The translations under genes were made by a program, and so were the position numbers. From WQXF01 sp031553615 (GTDB lineage Bacteria > Bacillota > Clostridia > Christensenellales > Aristaeellaceae), in the NCBI GenBank assembly GCA_031553615.1, contig JAVBLJ010000010.1, positions 89,785 to 153,784 on the forward strand: 64,000 bases of DNA, written 5' to 3'. The notes beneath the pieces were generated by a model that saw only the letters and a list, made by a program, of their open reading frames with translations, did no database searches and was not told the DNA's origin. Below, one piece after another: positions 53,113-62,605 of the stretch. How positions within the stretch are numbered: position 1 is the first letter of the stretch; every line of letters begins with the position of its first letter.

Positions 53113-53145
53113 CAAAAAACCGCGACGGCTAGCGCCCCGCGGTTT
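53113..53145 (-). terminator. Terminator of the LysM gene
   Basis: AACCGCG/CGCGGTT arms, followed by six T on the minus strand. Confidence 0.85.
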
Positions 53146-53221
53146 CACATGCAGATTGCACTCTCTCCTAATGCAATTTTCTTCCAAGCGATTCTCTTCC
53201 CGAGCGACCCCTGCTCGGCGG

Positions 53222-54319
53222 TTACCGGCTCGGCACGCAGACCACCTGTCCCGCACGGAAATCCGTGGGCAGCAGGTGCGCGTTGGCGCGCAGCAGCGTG
53301 CCCACCGTAACGCCCATGCGCACCGCAAACGCAGCGATATCCTCGCCCTCACGCACCACATTGGGCAGACCCTCTGCGCAAGCGCCGCGCGTTCCCGGTG
53401 GCGGGATGCGCACCATGTCGCCCACGCGCTGGTAGCCGATGCGCAGGCCGGGATTGGCCGCCTGGAAAGCGCAAAGCGAGACGTTGCCCGCCAGCAGGAT
53501 GTCCGCGATGCTCACGCCCTCGCGCACGCGGCGGCACTCTTCGCGCGCGGGCACAGGGGACGGAATCGGCGCGGGCGTGGGCTCAGGGACGGGAACCGGT
53601 GCCGGGGTCGGCGCAGGCTCGGGCGCGGCAGCCTGCGGGATGCACAGCACATCACCGACCATCAGTCGCCCGGGCTGGAGCTCCGGATTGGCTTCCAGCA
53701 GGGCGCGCATGCTTACATCAAATCTGCGCGCGATCAACTGAAAACTGTCGCCGCGCCGGACCGTGTAGGGTTTCCCAGGGCAGGCGATTTGCACCGGCTG
53801 CTCTGGCGGGATGGGCGGGACCTGGATCGGTTCCGGTACAGGCGCGGGGACAGGTACCGGAATGGGGATGAGCACGATCTCCGGCTGGATTACTTCGGGC
53901 GCAGGCTCGGGCTGCACGGGCGCAGGCTCCTTCTTTGGCGCAGGCGAGGCGATGGATTGGGGGACAGGTGTTGGCTCGACCTTGGCGGGAACGGGTTCGA
54001 ATACCGGCTGCATGGGCTCGGATGGGCTCCTATCCTCCACCAGACTCCCAAAAACACTCTCTTCTCTCCACTCTGGGGGCATTTCCATGGTTACATCGTC
54101 CCCAAATGCGCCGAGCGCATCCACAATTCCGTCATTTAGCTCCACAATCGGGTTTTCTTCCCTGACCACAACCGGCAACTCTTCGCCGTGCTCCAGCATC
54201 GTTTCCCCCACCAGCGGCAAACTGGACGCCTTGACGCGCTGTGAACCCAAGCCCTCGCCCTGAGTGGGCGGCACGATTTTGCTGATGGTTTTGGTGACGG
54301 TCTTTGCGCGTACCCGCAC
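53222..54319 (-). CDS. LysM-repeat protein
   Basis: A 365-residue protein with a Pro/Glu-rich centre and three LysM modules at the C-terminal half (Y-T-V-R-R-G-D-S-F-Q-L-I-A-R-R-F ..., C-R-R-V-R-E-G-V-S-I, V-V-R-E-G-E-D-I-A-A-F-A). LysM binds N-acetylglucosamine polymers such as peptidoglycan or cortex. There is no signal peptide, so a spore-coat/cortex protein made in the mother cell is plausible. I start at GTG 54319, using the GAGGGGGG that lies in the 3' arm of the transketolase terminator; the ATG at 54343 is inside that hairpin and has no site. Confidence 0.8.
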   Translation of the reverse strand: MRVRAKTVTKTISKIVPPTQGEGLGSQRVKASSLPLVGETMLEHGEELPVVVREENPIVELNDGIVDALGAFGDDVTMEMPPEWREESVFGSLVEDRSPSEPMQPVFEPVPAKVEPTPVPQSIASPAPKKEPAPVQPEPAPEVIQPEIVLIPIPVPVPAPVPEPIQVPPIPPEQPVQIACPGKPYTVRRGDSFQLIARRFDVSMRALLEANPELQPGRLMVGDVLCIPQAAAPEPAPTPAPVPVPEPTPAPIPSPVPAREECRRVREGVSIADILLAGNVSLCAFQAANPGLRIGYQRVGDMVRIPPPGTRGACAEGLPNVVREGEDIAAFAVRMGVTVGTLLRANAHLLPTDFRAGQVVCVPSR

Positions 54320-54321
54320 GC

Positions 54322-54381
54322 AAAACCCCCCTCTCTCGCTCATTGGTACACTATCGTATGAGCGGGAGAGGGGTTTTAGAG
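54322..54381 (-). terminator. Terminator of the transketolase gene, overlapping the LysM ribosome site
   Basis: 16-bp arms with one mismatch (CCCCTCTCCCGCTCAT and its complement) end in TTTT. The downstream arm supplies the Shine-Dalgarno sequence for the LysM gene. Confidence 0.85.
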
Positions 54382-54453
54382 CTTCTTATACTGCTTCACC
54401 TTTGGTTTCATGGAGATATCACGCGAAACCGAACGAGTATCCGTATTGGCCGC

Positions 54454-56439
54454 TTACTTGCTCAGCACACGCAGCGCCTCGGCCACCGCATGCTCTGCCG
54501 TGAAGCCGAATTCCTGGAAGAGCTTTGCCGCAGGGGCCGAAGCGCCATAGTGATCGATGCCAATCACCGCGCCATCCAGGCCGATGTAGCGGTACCAACT
54601 ATCGGAAACACCGGCTTCCATGGCCACGCGCGCGCGCACCGCATTCGGCATCACGCTCTCGCGGTACGCCGCATCCTGCGCCTCAAAAAGCTCCATGCAG
54701 GGCACGGAAATCACGCGCGCATCGACGTTCTTCTCCCACAGTGCTGCCTGGGCCTGCACCATCTGCTCCACCTCGGAGCCCGAAGCCATCAGCAGCACCT
54801 GCGGCACCGCGTTCTTGCTATCGGAAATGATGTAGCCGCCACGCAGCGCTTCCCTGCCGCTGCGCTCGTAGAGGGGTAGATCCTGGCGGGTAAGCACTAA
54901 GCAGGTGGGCAGACCGCTGGTGAGTGCGGTGATCCAGCCCGCGGTAACCTCGCGGCTGTCCGCAGGGCGGAACACCAGCAGATCGGGCACAGCGCGCAGT
55001 CCAGCCAAGTGCTCGATAGGCTGATGGGTGGGGCCATCCTCGCCCACGCCGATGGAATCGTGTGTAAGGATATAGGTGACGGGCAGCTTCATGATGGCCG
55101 ACATGCGCATGCCGTTCTTCATGTAATCGCTGAATACGAAGAAGGTGGCGGCATAAGTGCGCAATCCGCCATGGGCCGCGATGCCGTTGGCGATGGCCGA
55201 CATCGCGTGCTCGCGCACGCCGTAGTGTAAATTCGCGCCGGTGCGATCCTCCGCCGAGAAATCGCCGGTGCCCTTCATCACGCTCTTGTTGGAGGGCGAA
55301 AGGTCCGCCGAGCCGCCGATCAGGTTGGGCACAAACTTTGTCAGGCGATTGAGCACCTCGCCGGAGCTGTTGCGCGTGGCGGCCTTTCCTTCGAATTTCC
55401 AGAGGGATTCCTCGTTCACCAGGGTATCCAAACCGCCCTCGAACCAGGCTTTCCACTCGGCGGCCAGCCCGTCATGCTCCTTTGCGTAGCGCGTGAACAG
55501 ATCGTTCCATTCGCTTTCCTCGCGCTTTCCCCGCGCCATGAACCCATCGAAGTGCGCGCGCACCTCGGGCAACACCTCAAAGTCGCCTGCAGGCATGCCC
55601 AGCGTTGCCTTCATGGCCGCTACGTTCTCGCCGCCCAAGGGCTCTCCGTGCGCGCTGGCCTTACCCTGCTTGGCCGGGCAGCCAAAGCCGATCTGGGTGG
55701 GCACGATGATGAGCGTGGGCTTCGCGGTCTCACGCTTTGCCTCGGCAAGGGCCTGCACGACCTGCTCAAAATCGTTGCCATCCTGCACGCGCAGCACCTG
55801 CCAGCCATAGGCCTCGAAACGCAGGCCCACGTTCTCCCGGAAGGCGATGTCGGTATCGCCCTCGATGGAAATCTCGTTATCATCGTAGATTACGGTCAGC
55901 TTGCCCAGCGCCAGCGTGCCCGCCAGCGAGGCGGCCTCGCTCGCGATGCCTTCCATCATGCAGCCATCGCCGCAGAGCGCGTAGGTCATGTGATCGACCA
56001 CCGGGAAGCCCGGGCGGTTGAATTTCGCGGCCAGATGCGTCTCCGCAAGCGCAAAGCCCACGGCATTGGCGATGCCCTGGCCGAGGGGGCCCGTCGTCAC
56101 CTCGACGCCGACGGTGTGACGGTACTCGGGGTGGCCGGGGGTCTTGCTGCCCCATTGGCGGAACTGCTTGAGGTCATCGATGGTCAGGCCATAGCCGAAC
56201 AGGTGCAGCAGGCTGTAGATCAGCGAGGACGCATGCCCTGCGGAGAGCACGAAGCGATCGCGGTTGACCCAATCCGGGTTGGCCGGGTTGTGGCGCATTT
56301 CCTTCATCCACAGCGCGTAGGCGGCGGGCGCGGCGCCCATCGGGGTGCCGGGGTGACCGGAGTTGGCCTTCTGCACCGTATCGGCGGAAAGCGTGCGGAT
56401 GGTGTTGATACACAGGGAATCGATTTTTTGCGTAGCCAT
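54454..56439 (-). CDS. tkt: Transketolase
   Basis: A 661-residue thiamine-diphosphate enzyme of the pentose phosphate pathway. It has the ThDP motif G-D-G-C-M-M-E-G-I-A-S-E-A, the N-terminal G-H-P-G-T-P-M-G, and the C-terminal D-S-I-G-V-G-E-D-G-P-T-H-Q-P. Full length. Strong site GGAGGAGTTCCC before ATG. Confidence 0.97.
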   Translation of the reverse strand: MATQKIDSLCINTIRTLSADTVQKANSGHPGTPMGAAPAAYALWMKEMRHNPANPDWVNRDRFVLSAGHASSLIYSLLHLFGYGLTIDDLKQFRQWGSKTPGHPEYRHTVGVEVTTGPLGQGIANAVGFALAETHLAAKFNRPGFPVVDHMTYALCGDGCMMEGIASEAASLAGTLALGKLTVIYDDNEISIEGDTDIAFRENVGLRFEAYGWQVLRVQDGNDFEQVVQALAEAKRETAKPTLIIVPTQIGFGCPAKQGKASAHGEPLGGENVAAMKATLGMPAGDFEVLPEVRAHFDGFMARGKREESEWNDLFTRYAKEHDGLAAEWKAWFEGGLDTLVNEESLWKFEGKAATRNSSGEVLNRLTKFVPNLIGGSADLSPSNKSVMKGTGDFSAEDRTGANLHYGVREHAMSAIANGIAAHGGLRTYAATFFVFSDYMKNGMRMSAIMKLPVTYILTHDSIGVGEDGPTHQPIEHLAGLRAVPDLLVFRPADSREVTAGWITALTSGLPTCLVLTRQDLPLYERSGREALRGGYIISDSKNAVPQVLLMASGSEVEQMVQAQAALWEKNVDARVISVPCMELFEAQDAAYRESVMPNAVRARVAMEAGVSDSWYRYIGLDGAVIGIDHYGASAPAAKLFQEFGFTAEHAVAEALRVLSK

Positions 56440-56506
56440 GGGAACTCCTCCTTCATATGCGCTTAAGCGCGTGCAATTACAGGGTTATCGGCGGTCGTGC
56501 CGCCGT

Positions 56507-58036
56507 TTAACGGCCATTTATCCAGGCATCGAACGCCGCCTCCAGCGGGGTCAGGTCGATGCCCTGGCAGCCCCGCAGCGCGTCGCACAGGCGTTTGAGC
56601 ATCGGCGCCAGCGTACCGGGCAGATCGGATTCCGCATTGATCGGCAGCACCGGATCGTGCACCGAAAGGCGCATCATCAGCCAGGCGTTTTCGATGCCGC
56701 CCTCCAAATCAAACAGCACGCGCACCCCCTCGCGGTTGTCGGGCGCGATGCGACTGGATGCATCCTCGGCCAGGGTGTACAACCGATCCAGCGCAACCCG
56801 GCCTGCCGAGGCAAAATCGGGCGCGGTGATGGGCAGGCGCACCTCGATGGCCTCCGCCGGCTCCTGCAGATCGGCGATCATGTCGCTCAGCCGCCCGCCG
56901 CGCGCCCGGCAGCGCATGGCCACCACCAGCAGCCGCGTGACCAGGTACATGCCATCGTCCAGAAAGTAATTCTCGCGAATGGCCGCATGGCCGCTGGTCT
57001 CCATGGCCAGCGGGCAATCGATGCCCTCCGCATTGAGTCGCACCGCCTCGTCAATTACGTTGCGATAGCCGCGCTTGTAGCGGTGATGCATTCCGCCCTT
57101 GGCCTGGATGAACCGCGCCAGCCCGCTGGAAGTCACCGAATCGGTGACCACCGTGATGCCGGGACGCTCTTCGAGCAGCATAGCCGCGGTGAGCGCGATC
57201 AGCCGGTTGCGGTGGATCGGCGCTCCCCCGGCGTCGACCACGGCGGCACGATCGCAATCGGTATCGAATATCACGCCGATGTCCGCGTCGCTCGTGCGCA
57301 CCGCCTCGCAGATCGAGGCCATGGCCTCGTCATTTTCCGGATTGGGGATGTGGTTAGGGAAGCGGCCATCGGGCTCCAGGTAGCGGCTGCCCGTGGTATC
57401 CGCGCCTAGCTCCTCTAGCATGCGCGCGTAGAACCCGCCCGCGCCGTTGCCCGCATCCACGGCCACGCGCAAGCCCTGAAGAGGCCGCTCCGCCTGCGTG
57501 CCCAGCCCCTCACGCACCAGTCGCTTGAGGATATCGGCATAGCTGCTTAGGAAGGGCACGGCCTCGCTTTCGCCGGCGTGCGCTTGCGGCAGGTTCGCCT
57601 GCTCGGCGTGGATCAGCAGCGCCTTTACGTCCTCGCCGCCCAGGCCGCCCTGAGCGGTAAAGAACTTGAGTCCGTTGCGCGTCCACGGGTGGTGGCTGGC
57701 CGTCACCATCACCGAGCCCTGGCAGCCCAAAGTGCTCTCTAGCGTCGTCATAAACATGGCCGGGGTGGTGCACAGCCCACAATCCAGAGCGCGCGCACCG
57801 CCCGCCGCAATGCCCTCCAGCACCGCCGCCGCCAGCGCAGGCCCGCTCACCCGCGAATCGCGCCCCACGGCAATGGTCAGCGCGCGTGCTGGCATGCCCA
57901 GCCTCTGCGCCAGCCAATTCACGAACGCGTAGCCTACCTGCCGCGCGATCGCCTCGGTCAAATTAACCTCGATACCGGGTGCGGCCACGGCCTCCCCGCG
58001 AATGTCACTGCCGCTCTTCAGGTGTAGGTAGCTCAT
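56507..58036 (-). CDS. Phosphomannomutase/phosphoglucomutase
   Basis: A 509-residue alpha-D-phosphohexomutase. It has the catalytic phosphoserine loop T-A-S-H-H-P, the metal loop D-T-D-C-D-R-A, and the sugar-binding E-T-S-G-H-A. It interconverts hexose 1- and 6-phosphates for glycan synthesis; preference between mannose and glucose cannot be decided. ATG 58036 after AGGAGGCAAACC overlaps the DUF2461 stop by four bases. Confidence 0.93.
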   Translation of the reverse strand: MSYLHLKSGSDIRGEAVAAPGIEVNLTEAIARQVGYAFVNWLAQRLGMPARALTIAVGRDSRVSGPALAAAVLEGIAAGGARALDCGLCTTPAMFMTTLESTLGCQGSVMVTASHHPWTRNGLKFFTAQGGLGGEDVKALLIHAEQANLPQAHAGESEAVPFLSSYADILKRLVREGLGTQAERPLQGLRVAVDAGNGAGGFYARMLEELGADTTGSRYLEPDGRFPNHIPNPENDEAMASICEAVRTSDADIGVIFDTDCDRAAVVDAGGAPIHRNRLIALTAAMLLEERPGITVVTDSVTSSGLARFIQAKGGMHHRYKRGYRNVIDEAVRLNAEGIDCPLAMETSGHAAIRENYFLDDGMYLVTRLLVVAMRCRARGGRLSDMIADLQEPAEAIEVRLPITAPDFASAGRVALDRLYTLAEDASSRIAPDNREGVRVLFDLEGGIENAWLMMRLSVHDPVLPINAESDLPGTLAPMLKRLCDALRGCQGIDLTPLEAAFDAWINGR

Positions 58037-58752
58037 GGTTTGCCTCCTGCCCCAGAGGGGTGATCCCCCTCCGGCTCGTCCATCTGCCTGCCCCGCATCC
58101 AATCGTATAGCGGCGCAACACTTAGGTAATCTTGGCTGACCCGCTCGACCAGCTCCCCAGAAAACAGCGCGTCAAAATCGTGTTCCCCCGCGCTGTTCAT
58201 GAAGTAAAAGCCCTTCTTGATGTAGAGCGCCTGCAATTCCTCCGGCACTTCGGGGGGCACTGCCAACCGCTTGTATGCCTCGCCCTGTATCTGGAACCGT
58301 TCAGGCACACCGCATTGGGCAAGCAGGCCGATTAGCTCTCGCGGCTGGGAGAGGATGCGCCGCCGCACCCGATCCATGGTCGGTTTGTGCTCGCCATAAT
58401 AGCCAAAGCCCCAGTGCATCACCTCGGGCCCAATCTCCCAATAGAAGCCCATGGCATCGCCGGTCATCTCCCCCGGATAGCGCCAGGAGAGCCACATATG
58501 ATCGCGGAACGGGTCCTTGTTGTGCGAAAAGCGAGTATCTCGCCGGATGCGCGATACGACGCGCTGCGGGCGCACATCCAGCTGCGGATCGATCCGATTC
58601 AGCGTCGGGCCCAACTCCTCGGCGATAGTGCGCAACGGCTTCTGCACTACATTTTCGTACAGCTTGCGGTTTTCATCAAAAAACGCCTGGTTGTTGTTGA
58701 ACCGCAGCGCTAGAAAGAAATCGATCATCTCCCGGGGTACTCCGGTCGCCAT
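58033..58752 (-). CDS. DUF2461 family protein
   Basis: A 239-residue protein of the TIGR02453/DUF2461 family: F-F-L-A-L-R-F-N-N-N-Q-A-F-F near the N terminus, R-D-T-R-F-S-H-N-K-D-P-F-R-D-H-M, and G-F-Y-W-E-I-G-P-E. The first 165 residues of the longer open frame (to 59250) overlap another gene and are not used; ATG 58752 has GGGGTGGGC upstream. Function is unknown. It is translationally coupled to the phosphohexomutase. Confidence 0.88.
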   Translation of the reverse strand: MATGVPREMIDFFLALRFNNNQAFFDENRKLYENVVQKPLRTIAEELGPTLNRIDPQLDVRPQRVVSRIRRDTRFSHNKDPFRDHMWLSWRYPGEMTGDAMGFYWEIGPEVMHWGFGYYGEHKPTMDRVRRRILSQPRELIGLLAQCGVPERFQIQGEAYKRLAVPPEVPEELQALYIKKGFYFMNSAGEHDFDALFSGELVERVSQDYLSVAPLYDWMRGRQMDEPEGDHPSGAGGKP

Positions 58753-58842
58753 ATGCCCACCCCATTTCTTGCCGTATAGTATAGCATATTTCACCGCTGC
58801 CGCAAAGCACCTATCTGTGCATATGCACCGCATATGCAACAA

Positions 58843-58864
58843 CGCCGCACATTTTCGTGCGGCG
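58843..58864 (-). terminator. Hairpin after the exported Ig-like protein gene
   Basis: CGCCGCAC/GTGCGGCG arms followed by TTGTTG on the minus strand, 36 bp after the stop. Confidence 0.6.
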
Positions 58865-58900
58865 CTGCTTGAATTTCGTTTGACCCAGGCATTGTATCCC

Positions 58901-60895
58901 TTATGCGTCCGCACTGCGGGCGCGGCGGCGGCGACGGCCATCGCCCGATGCATCCTGGTATTCGTCGGCCATGTCGTCGGCTTCCGCTTCGCGCATGCGC
59001 GCCAGATAGGCCTCGCCCCTGTCGCCTGATTGCCCACGGCCCTGCTTGCGCGGTCTGCCCTGCTCCTCCGCTCCTGGACGGCCATAGCGCTCGGCCAACT
59101 CGTGCATCGATTCGCCGGTGTAGGCCTCGGGTGCATCGCCGTAGTCAGCATCGTCCGCCATTTGCTCATACTCGCGCTCGTACGCGTCCTCATCCTTTTC
59201 CGGACGGCGCGCGGGGCGGGAATTTTGCTGCTGGCGGGGCGCGGCGGCATAGTTGCGGCGCGTGCTCACCTGCATGGAATCGATGCTGTTCTTGCCCCGC
59301 TCCGCTTCCGCCGCTTGGCGGCGACGGCCCATAATGACCACAGTCAGCACGGCCACCAGCGCCAGCGCCAGCGCGCCTGCAATGATCCAGAGGAACTGCA
59401 TGCCTCCGGCTGTTCCGCTCTTTTTTGCATCGTCTGCCGGGGCGTCGGTCGCCGTGAGTGCATTTTGAATGGGGGGGGCGGTCGGCTGAATGGTGGGCGG
59501 CGGTGGCTCGGGCGTGGGCTCGATGTACACAACGTCGACTGTGTTGCCATCGACGGTTTGCGATGCGCCCTGCTCGTTGTTGCCGGTTACGCTGAACATG
59601 AACTTGCCCGCCATGCTCACCAGTATGCGCTTTACGAAGGTCTGCTCCTCGCCCGGAGCCATGGTGCCGATGGTGGCGATGGTGGTCTTGCCGTGCTTTA
59701 GCACCATATCCTTGCCGGTGGAGGTACCGGTGTTCTTCACGTTCACCTCAAACACGATCTCAGCAGGATAATCCGATGCTTCGGTGGTCTGCGCAACCGC
59801 GCCGATCTCGAGCTGCATGCGCTTGCTCATGTCGATCGCCACCAAATGCATGGTGTTGGATATCAGGTCCAGCTCCTTGCCGTCGTCGCTGGTTCCCTTG
59901 ACGCTAAACGTGTAATCGGCGGTCACATCCACGGTAATGGTCTTGGTCTCGGTATGCTTGCCCGTCTTGGCCTTGAGCTCTGGGATGGTCGCAATCTCAC
60001 CCAGGTGCGTGTCTGAAATTTTTATATTTTTATAGGTAACATTGCTACCATTGGTGACGGTGAGTGTCAGCTCGACCTTGGAGCCGGGCTCCACCTCCGT
60101 GCTGCCCTTTGCCTTCAGGTTGACGAGGACGCCACCCTTCTCCAGCTCGATCGTCTTGCTGCCCAAGTTGACGGTCTTCACGTCCTTGGAGCCGCCGGTA
60201 GAGCCCTCCATCTTGTAGGTAATCTTGGGCTTGGCCTTGATGGATTTGGAGCCCATGGTGTATTGGAAGGTCTTGGTCACCTTGTCGCCAGCAGGCAGCC
60301 GGGAAATGAATATCTTTTCCTTGGTCAAGCTGGTGTTGGTGATGGTCACATCGATGATATCGGTGCCGCTGGTATTGCTGAGCGTGTAGGTGAGGGTAAC
60401 GGTCTGCCCCTTGCTGGCGGTGCTGGGCGAAACACTGTAGCTACCCGTAAGCACGGAGGCCGATGATGTGGACGCCGCCTCTTTCTTGATCGCCACCGAA
60501 GCCACGGTGCTATACGGGATCAGGCTACCGTTTTCAGCCAGCTCGCTGGAGGAAAGCTTGTATTTTAGCTTTCCGTCGGCCAGCTCTGCCGCGGAAACCG
60601 ACCATTTTCCGGTATAAGTCGCTTTCTGTTGCGCCGCCAAGGAAGTGATCCCGCCCGAAAACGATACCTGGTTTCCGGCTGGATCCAGCAGCGTAACAGG
60701 AACGGTCAGCTCGCCATCCGCTTGGTTGGTCACAATGATGGTGACCGTCACCTCGCCGGGAGCTGTGATGGACTTAGGCGAACAAGAGGACGACACCCCG
60801 AGAGGTCTGTAGGATTCGCCTAGAGCAGGGTTCGCGATGCCGAACAGGAGCAAAAGCGCTCCAATGCAAACCCCAAGCAACGCAGTTTTTTTCAT
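58901..60895 (-). CDS. Exported membrane protein with Ig-like (CARDB/DUF11-like) repeats
   Basis: A 664-residue protein with a signal peptide (about 1-25) and three to four extracytoplasmic beta-sandwich repeats of about 100-120 residues each (patterns such as V-T-L-T-Y-T-L-S-N-T-S-G-T and E-L-T-L-T-V-T-N-G-S). A Pro/Thr linker near 480, a transmembrane helix (about 520-540) and a long charged cytoplasmic tail rich in Arg, Glu, Asp, Tyr and Gln follow. It resembles clostridial COG1361-type surface proteins. The start ATG 60895 has only a distant AGGTG; GTG 60910 is the alternative. Function unknown. Confidence 0.8.
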   Translation of the reverse strand: MKKTALLGVCIGALLLLFGIANPALGESYRPLGVSSSCSPKSITAPGEVTVTIIVTNQADGELTVPVTLLDPAGNQVSFSGGITSLAAQQKATYTGKWSVSAAELADGKLKYKLSSSELAENGSLIPYSTVASVAIKKEAASTSSASVLTGSYSVSPSTASKGQTVTLTYTLSNTSGTDIIDVTITNTSLTKEKIFISRLPAGDKVTKTFQYTMGSKSIKAKPKITYKMEGSTGGSKDVKTVNLGSKTIELEKGGVLVNLKAKGSTEVEPGSKVELTLTVTNGSNVTYKNIKISDTHLGEIATIPELKAKTGKHTETKTITVDVTADYTFSVKGTSDDGKELDLISNTMHLVAIDMSKRMQLEIGAVAQTTEASDYPAEIVFEVNVKNTGTSTGKDMVLKHGKTTIATIGTMAPGEEQTFVKRILVSMAGKFMFSVTGNNEQGASQTVDGNTVDVVYIEPTPEPPPPTIQPTAPPIQNALTATDAPADDAKKSGTAGGMQFLWIIAGALALALVAVLTVVIMGRRRQAAEAERGKNSIDSMQVSTRRNYAAAPRQQQNSRPARRPEKDEDAYEREYEQMADDADYGDAPEAYTGESMHELAERYGRPGAEEQGRPRKQGRGQSGDRGEAYLARMREAEADDMADEYQDASGDGRRRRRARSADA

Positions 60896-61244
60896 ACAGG
60901 GTAGGTGCACCTGGACGTGCGCCCTCTCCTCCCTTCCAAAATGTATTCGTGATCAATAATAAACATGGAACCAAAACGATCTTTGACGCAATTCTTGGCT
61001 TTCCGCTCCTAAATTGTAGTGCAAACCGCGAAAACTGTCAAGCAAATCATGACGAAAAGTGCAAATTCCTGTAATACTCGTAACAGTTTTGGCGGAAAAG
61101 CGTTCCTTTGCGTTCCTATAACCGATTTATTCGCGCAAACACTCTCTTCTAGCATGACGCACGCGAACGGCCATTGGTTGCTTCATTCATCGAAAGCATT
61201 GTGCACAAATGTATGGCATTTATTCACGAAGTGTGGCAACGACA
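60896..61244. other. Intergenic region between the Ig-like protein gene and rplA
   Basis: About 350 bp, AT-richer than the genes. It contains one clear promoter (61013-61041) and no supported gene; the plus-strand open frame from 61019 has no ribosome site. Confidence 0.5.
61013..61041 (-). promoter_or_regulatory. Promoter of the Ig-like membrane protein gene
   Basis: TTGACA (61036-61041), 17 bp, TACAAT (61013-61018), about 110 bp upstream of the start. Confidence 0.8.
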
Positions 61245-61245
61245 A

Positions 61246-61284
61246 TAAAAAAACGGCAAGCGTCTATTAAAAAGACGCTTGCCG
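61246..61284 (-). terminator. Terminator of the rplK-rplA unit
   Basis: Perfect 12-bp arms CGGCAAGCGTCT/AGACGCTTGCCG followed by seven T. It follows rplA, so rplJ-rplL are not co-transcribed here. Confidence 0.95.
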
Positions 61285-61305
61285 CAGGGAAATTGTTCCC
61301 ATCTT

Positions 61306-61995
61306 TTAGAATTTTAGAGAGTTGACCTTGATGCCGGGGCCCATCGTGGAGGAAAGAACCACGGAGCGCAGGTAGATACCCTTCGCCGCCGAGGGCTTCG
61401 CCTTGATGATGGCCTCCATGAGCACGGCCAAATTTTCCTTGAGCTTTTCGGGCTCAAAGCTCTTTTTGCCGATGGGGCAATGGATGATGGCGGTCTTGTC
61501 GACGCGGTACTCGACCTTACCAGCCTTGATGTCCTCGATCGCGCGGGTCACGTCCATGGTGACGGTGCCGCTCTTCGGGTTAGGCATAAGGCCCTTCGGA
61601 CCAAGCACGCGGCCCAAACGGCCTACGACGCCCATCATGTCCGGGGTGGCGACGACCACGTCAAAGCCAAACCAGTTGTCGGTCTGGATGCGGGTCACCA
61701 GCTCTTCAGCGCCCACGAAATCGGCGCCGGCAGCTTCGGCTTCCTTGGCCTTATCACCCTTGGCGAACACCAGCACGCGCACCGTGCGGCCCGTGCCGTG
61801 GGGCAGCACTACCGCGCCGCGAACCTGCTGGTCCGCATGGCGGGGGTCGACGCCCAGGCGCACAGAGATTTCAATGGTCTCATCGAACTTGGCCTTGGCA
61901 GTCTGTAGCACCAGATCGATCGCCTCGGAAGGATCGTAATTTTTGAGCGAATCGATGAGTTTTGCGCTATCGGAATAGTTCTTACCGTGCTTCAT
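61306..61995 (-). CDS. rplA: 50S ribosomal protein L1
   Basis: A 229-residue protein of the L1 stalk, also a possible translational repressor of its own operon. It has V-R-G-x-V-x-L-P-H-G-T-G, F-V-G-A-E-E-L and N-P-K-S-G-T-V-T. Full length. Strong GGAGG site. Confidence 0.97.
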   Translation of the reverse strand: MKHGKNYSDSAKLIDSLKNYDPSEAIDLVLQTAKAKFDETIEISVRLGVDPRHADQQVRGAVVLPHGTGRTVRVLVFAKGDKAKEAEAAGADFVGAEELVTRIQTDNWFGFDVVVATPDMMGVVGRLGRVLGPKGLMPNPKSGTVTMDVTRAIEDIKAGKVEYRVDKTAIIHCPIGKKSFEPEKLKENLAVLMEAIIKAKPSAAKGIYLRSVVLSSTMGPGIKVNSLKF

Positions 61996-62095
61996 GGGGA
62001 TTCCTCCTTGTGGTTCTAACGGCTAAATTGTCCTCCCACAATGCGGCATGAGCGCCGCGCTCCCAAACGCCGTCATGCGGCGCGGGGTGGTATGC

Positions 62096-62524
62096 TTAGT
62101 TGTCGGCCACCAGCACGCCCATGGAACGGGCGGTGCCCTTGACCATGCTCATCGCAGCTTCGACGCTGGCGGCGTTGAGGTCGGGCATTTTCTGGGTGGC
62201 GATGTCGCGCAGCTGCGCCTGGGTCAGGGTGGCGACCTTGTCCTTCTGCGGACGGGCGGAGCCGCTCTCAATGCCGCAGGCCTTCTTGATCAGCACCGGC
62301 ACCGGAGGCGTCTTGGTGATGAAGGTGAAGGAGCGGTCGGAATAAACCGTGATCACAACAGGGATGATCAGGCCTTCCTGGTTCTTGGTGCGCTCGTTGA
62401 ATTCCTTGCAAAAGCCAGGGATGTTAATGCCGTGCTGGCTCAGCGAGGGCCCGATCGGCGGCGCGGGCGTGGCCTTCGCGGCCTTAACCTGCAGCTTCAC
62501 ATAACCGGTAATTTTCTTTGCCAT
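62096..62524 (-). CDS. rplK: 50S ribosomal protein L11
   Basis: A 142-residue protein binding the GTPase-associated centre. It has P-A-P-P-I-G-P-S-L-S-Q-H-G-I-N, K-T-P-P-V-P-V-L and G-T-A-R-S-M-G. The ATG 62524 with GGAGGGAATACC upstream fits the usual length. Confidence 0.97.
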   Translation of the reverse strand: MAKKITGYVKLQVKAAKATPAPPIGPSLSQHGINIPGFCKEFNERTKNQEGLIIPVVITVYSDRSFTFITKTPPVPVLIKKACGIESGSARPQKDKVATLTQAQLRDIATQKMPDLNAASVEAAMSMVKGTARSMGVLVADN

Positions 62525-62605
62525 GGTATTCCCTCCTATGGTAAATGTGGTCTTGCGGAACTGAGTTCCTCCCACCTAGGAAACGCAAATCATTAGCGAA
62601 TGGGC

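Noticed and set aside
61019..61270. Plus-strand open frame of 83 codons between the Ig-like gene and rplA
   Set aside because: It starts in a minus-strand promoter and ends in the rplA terminator, with no ribosome site.
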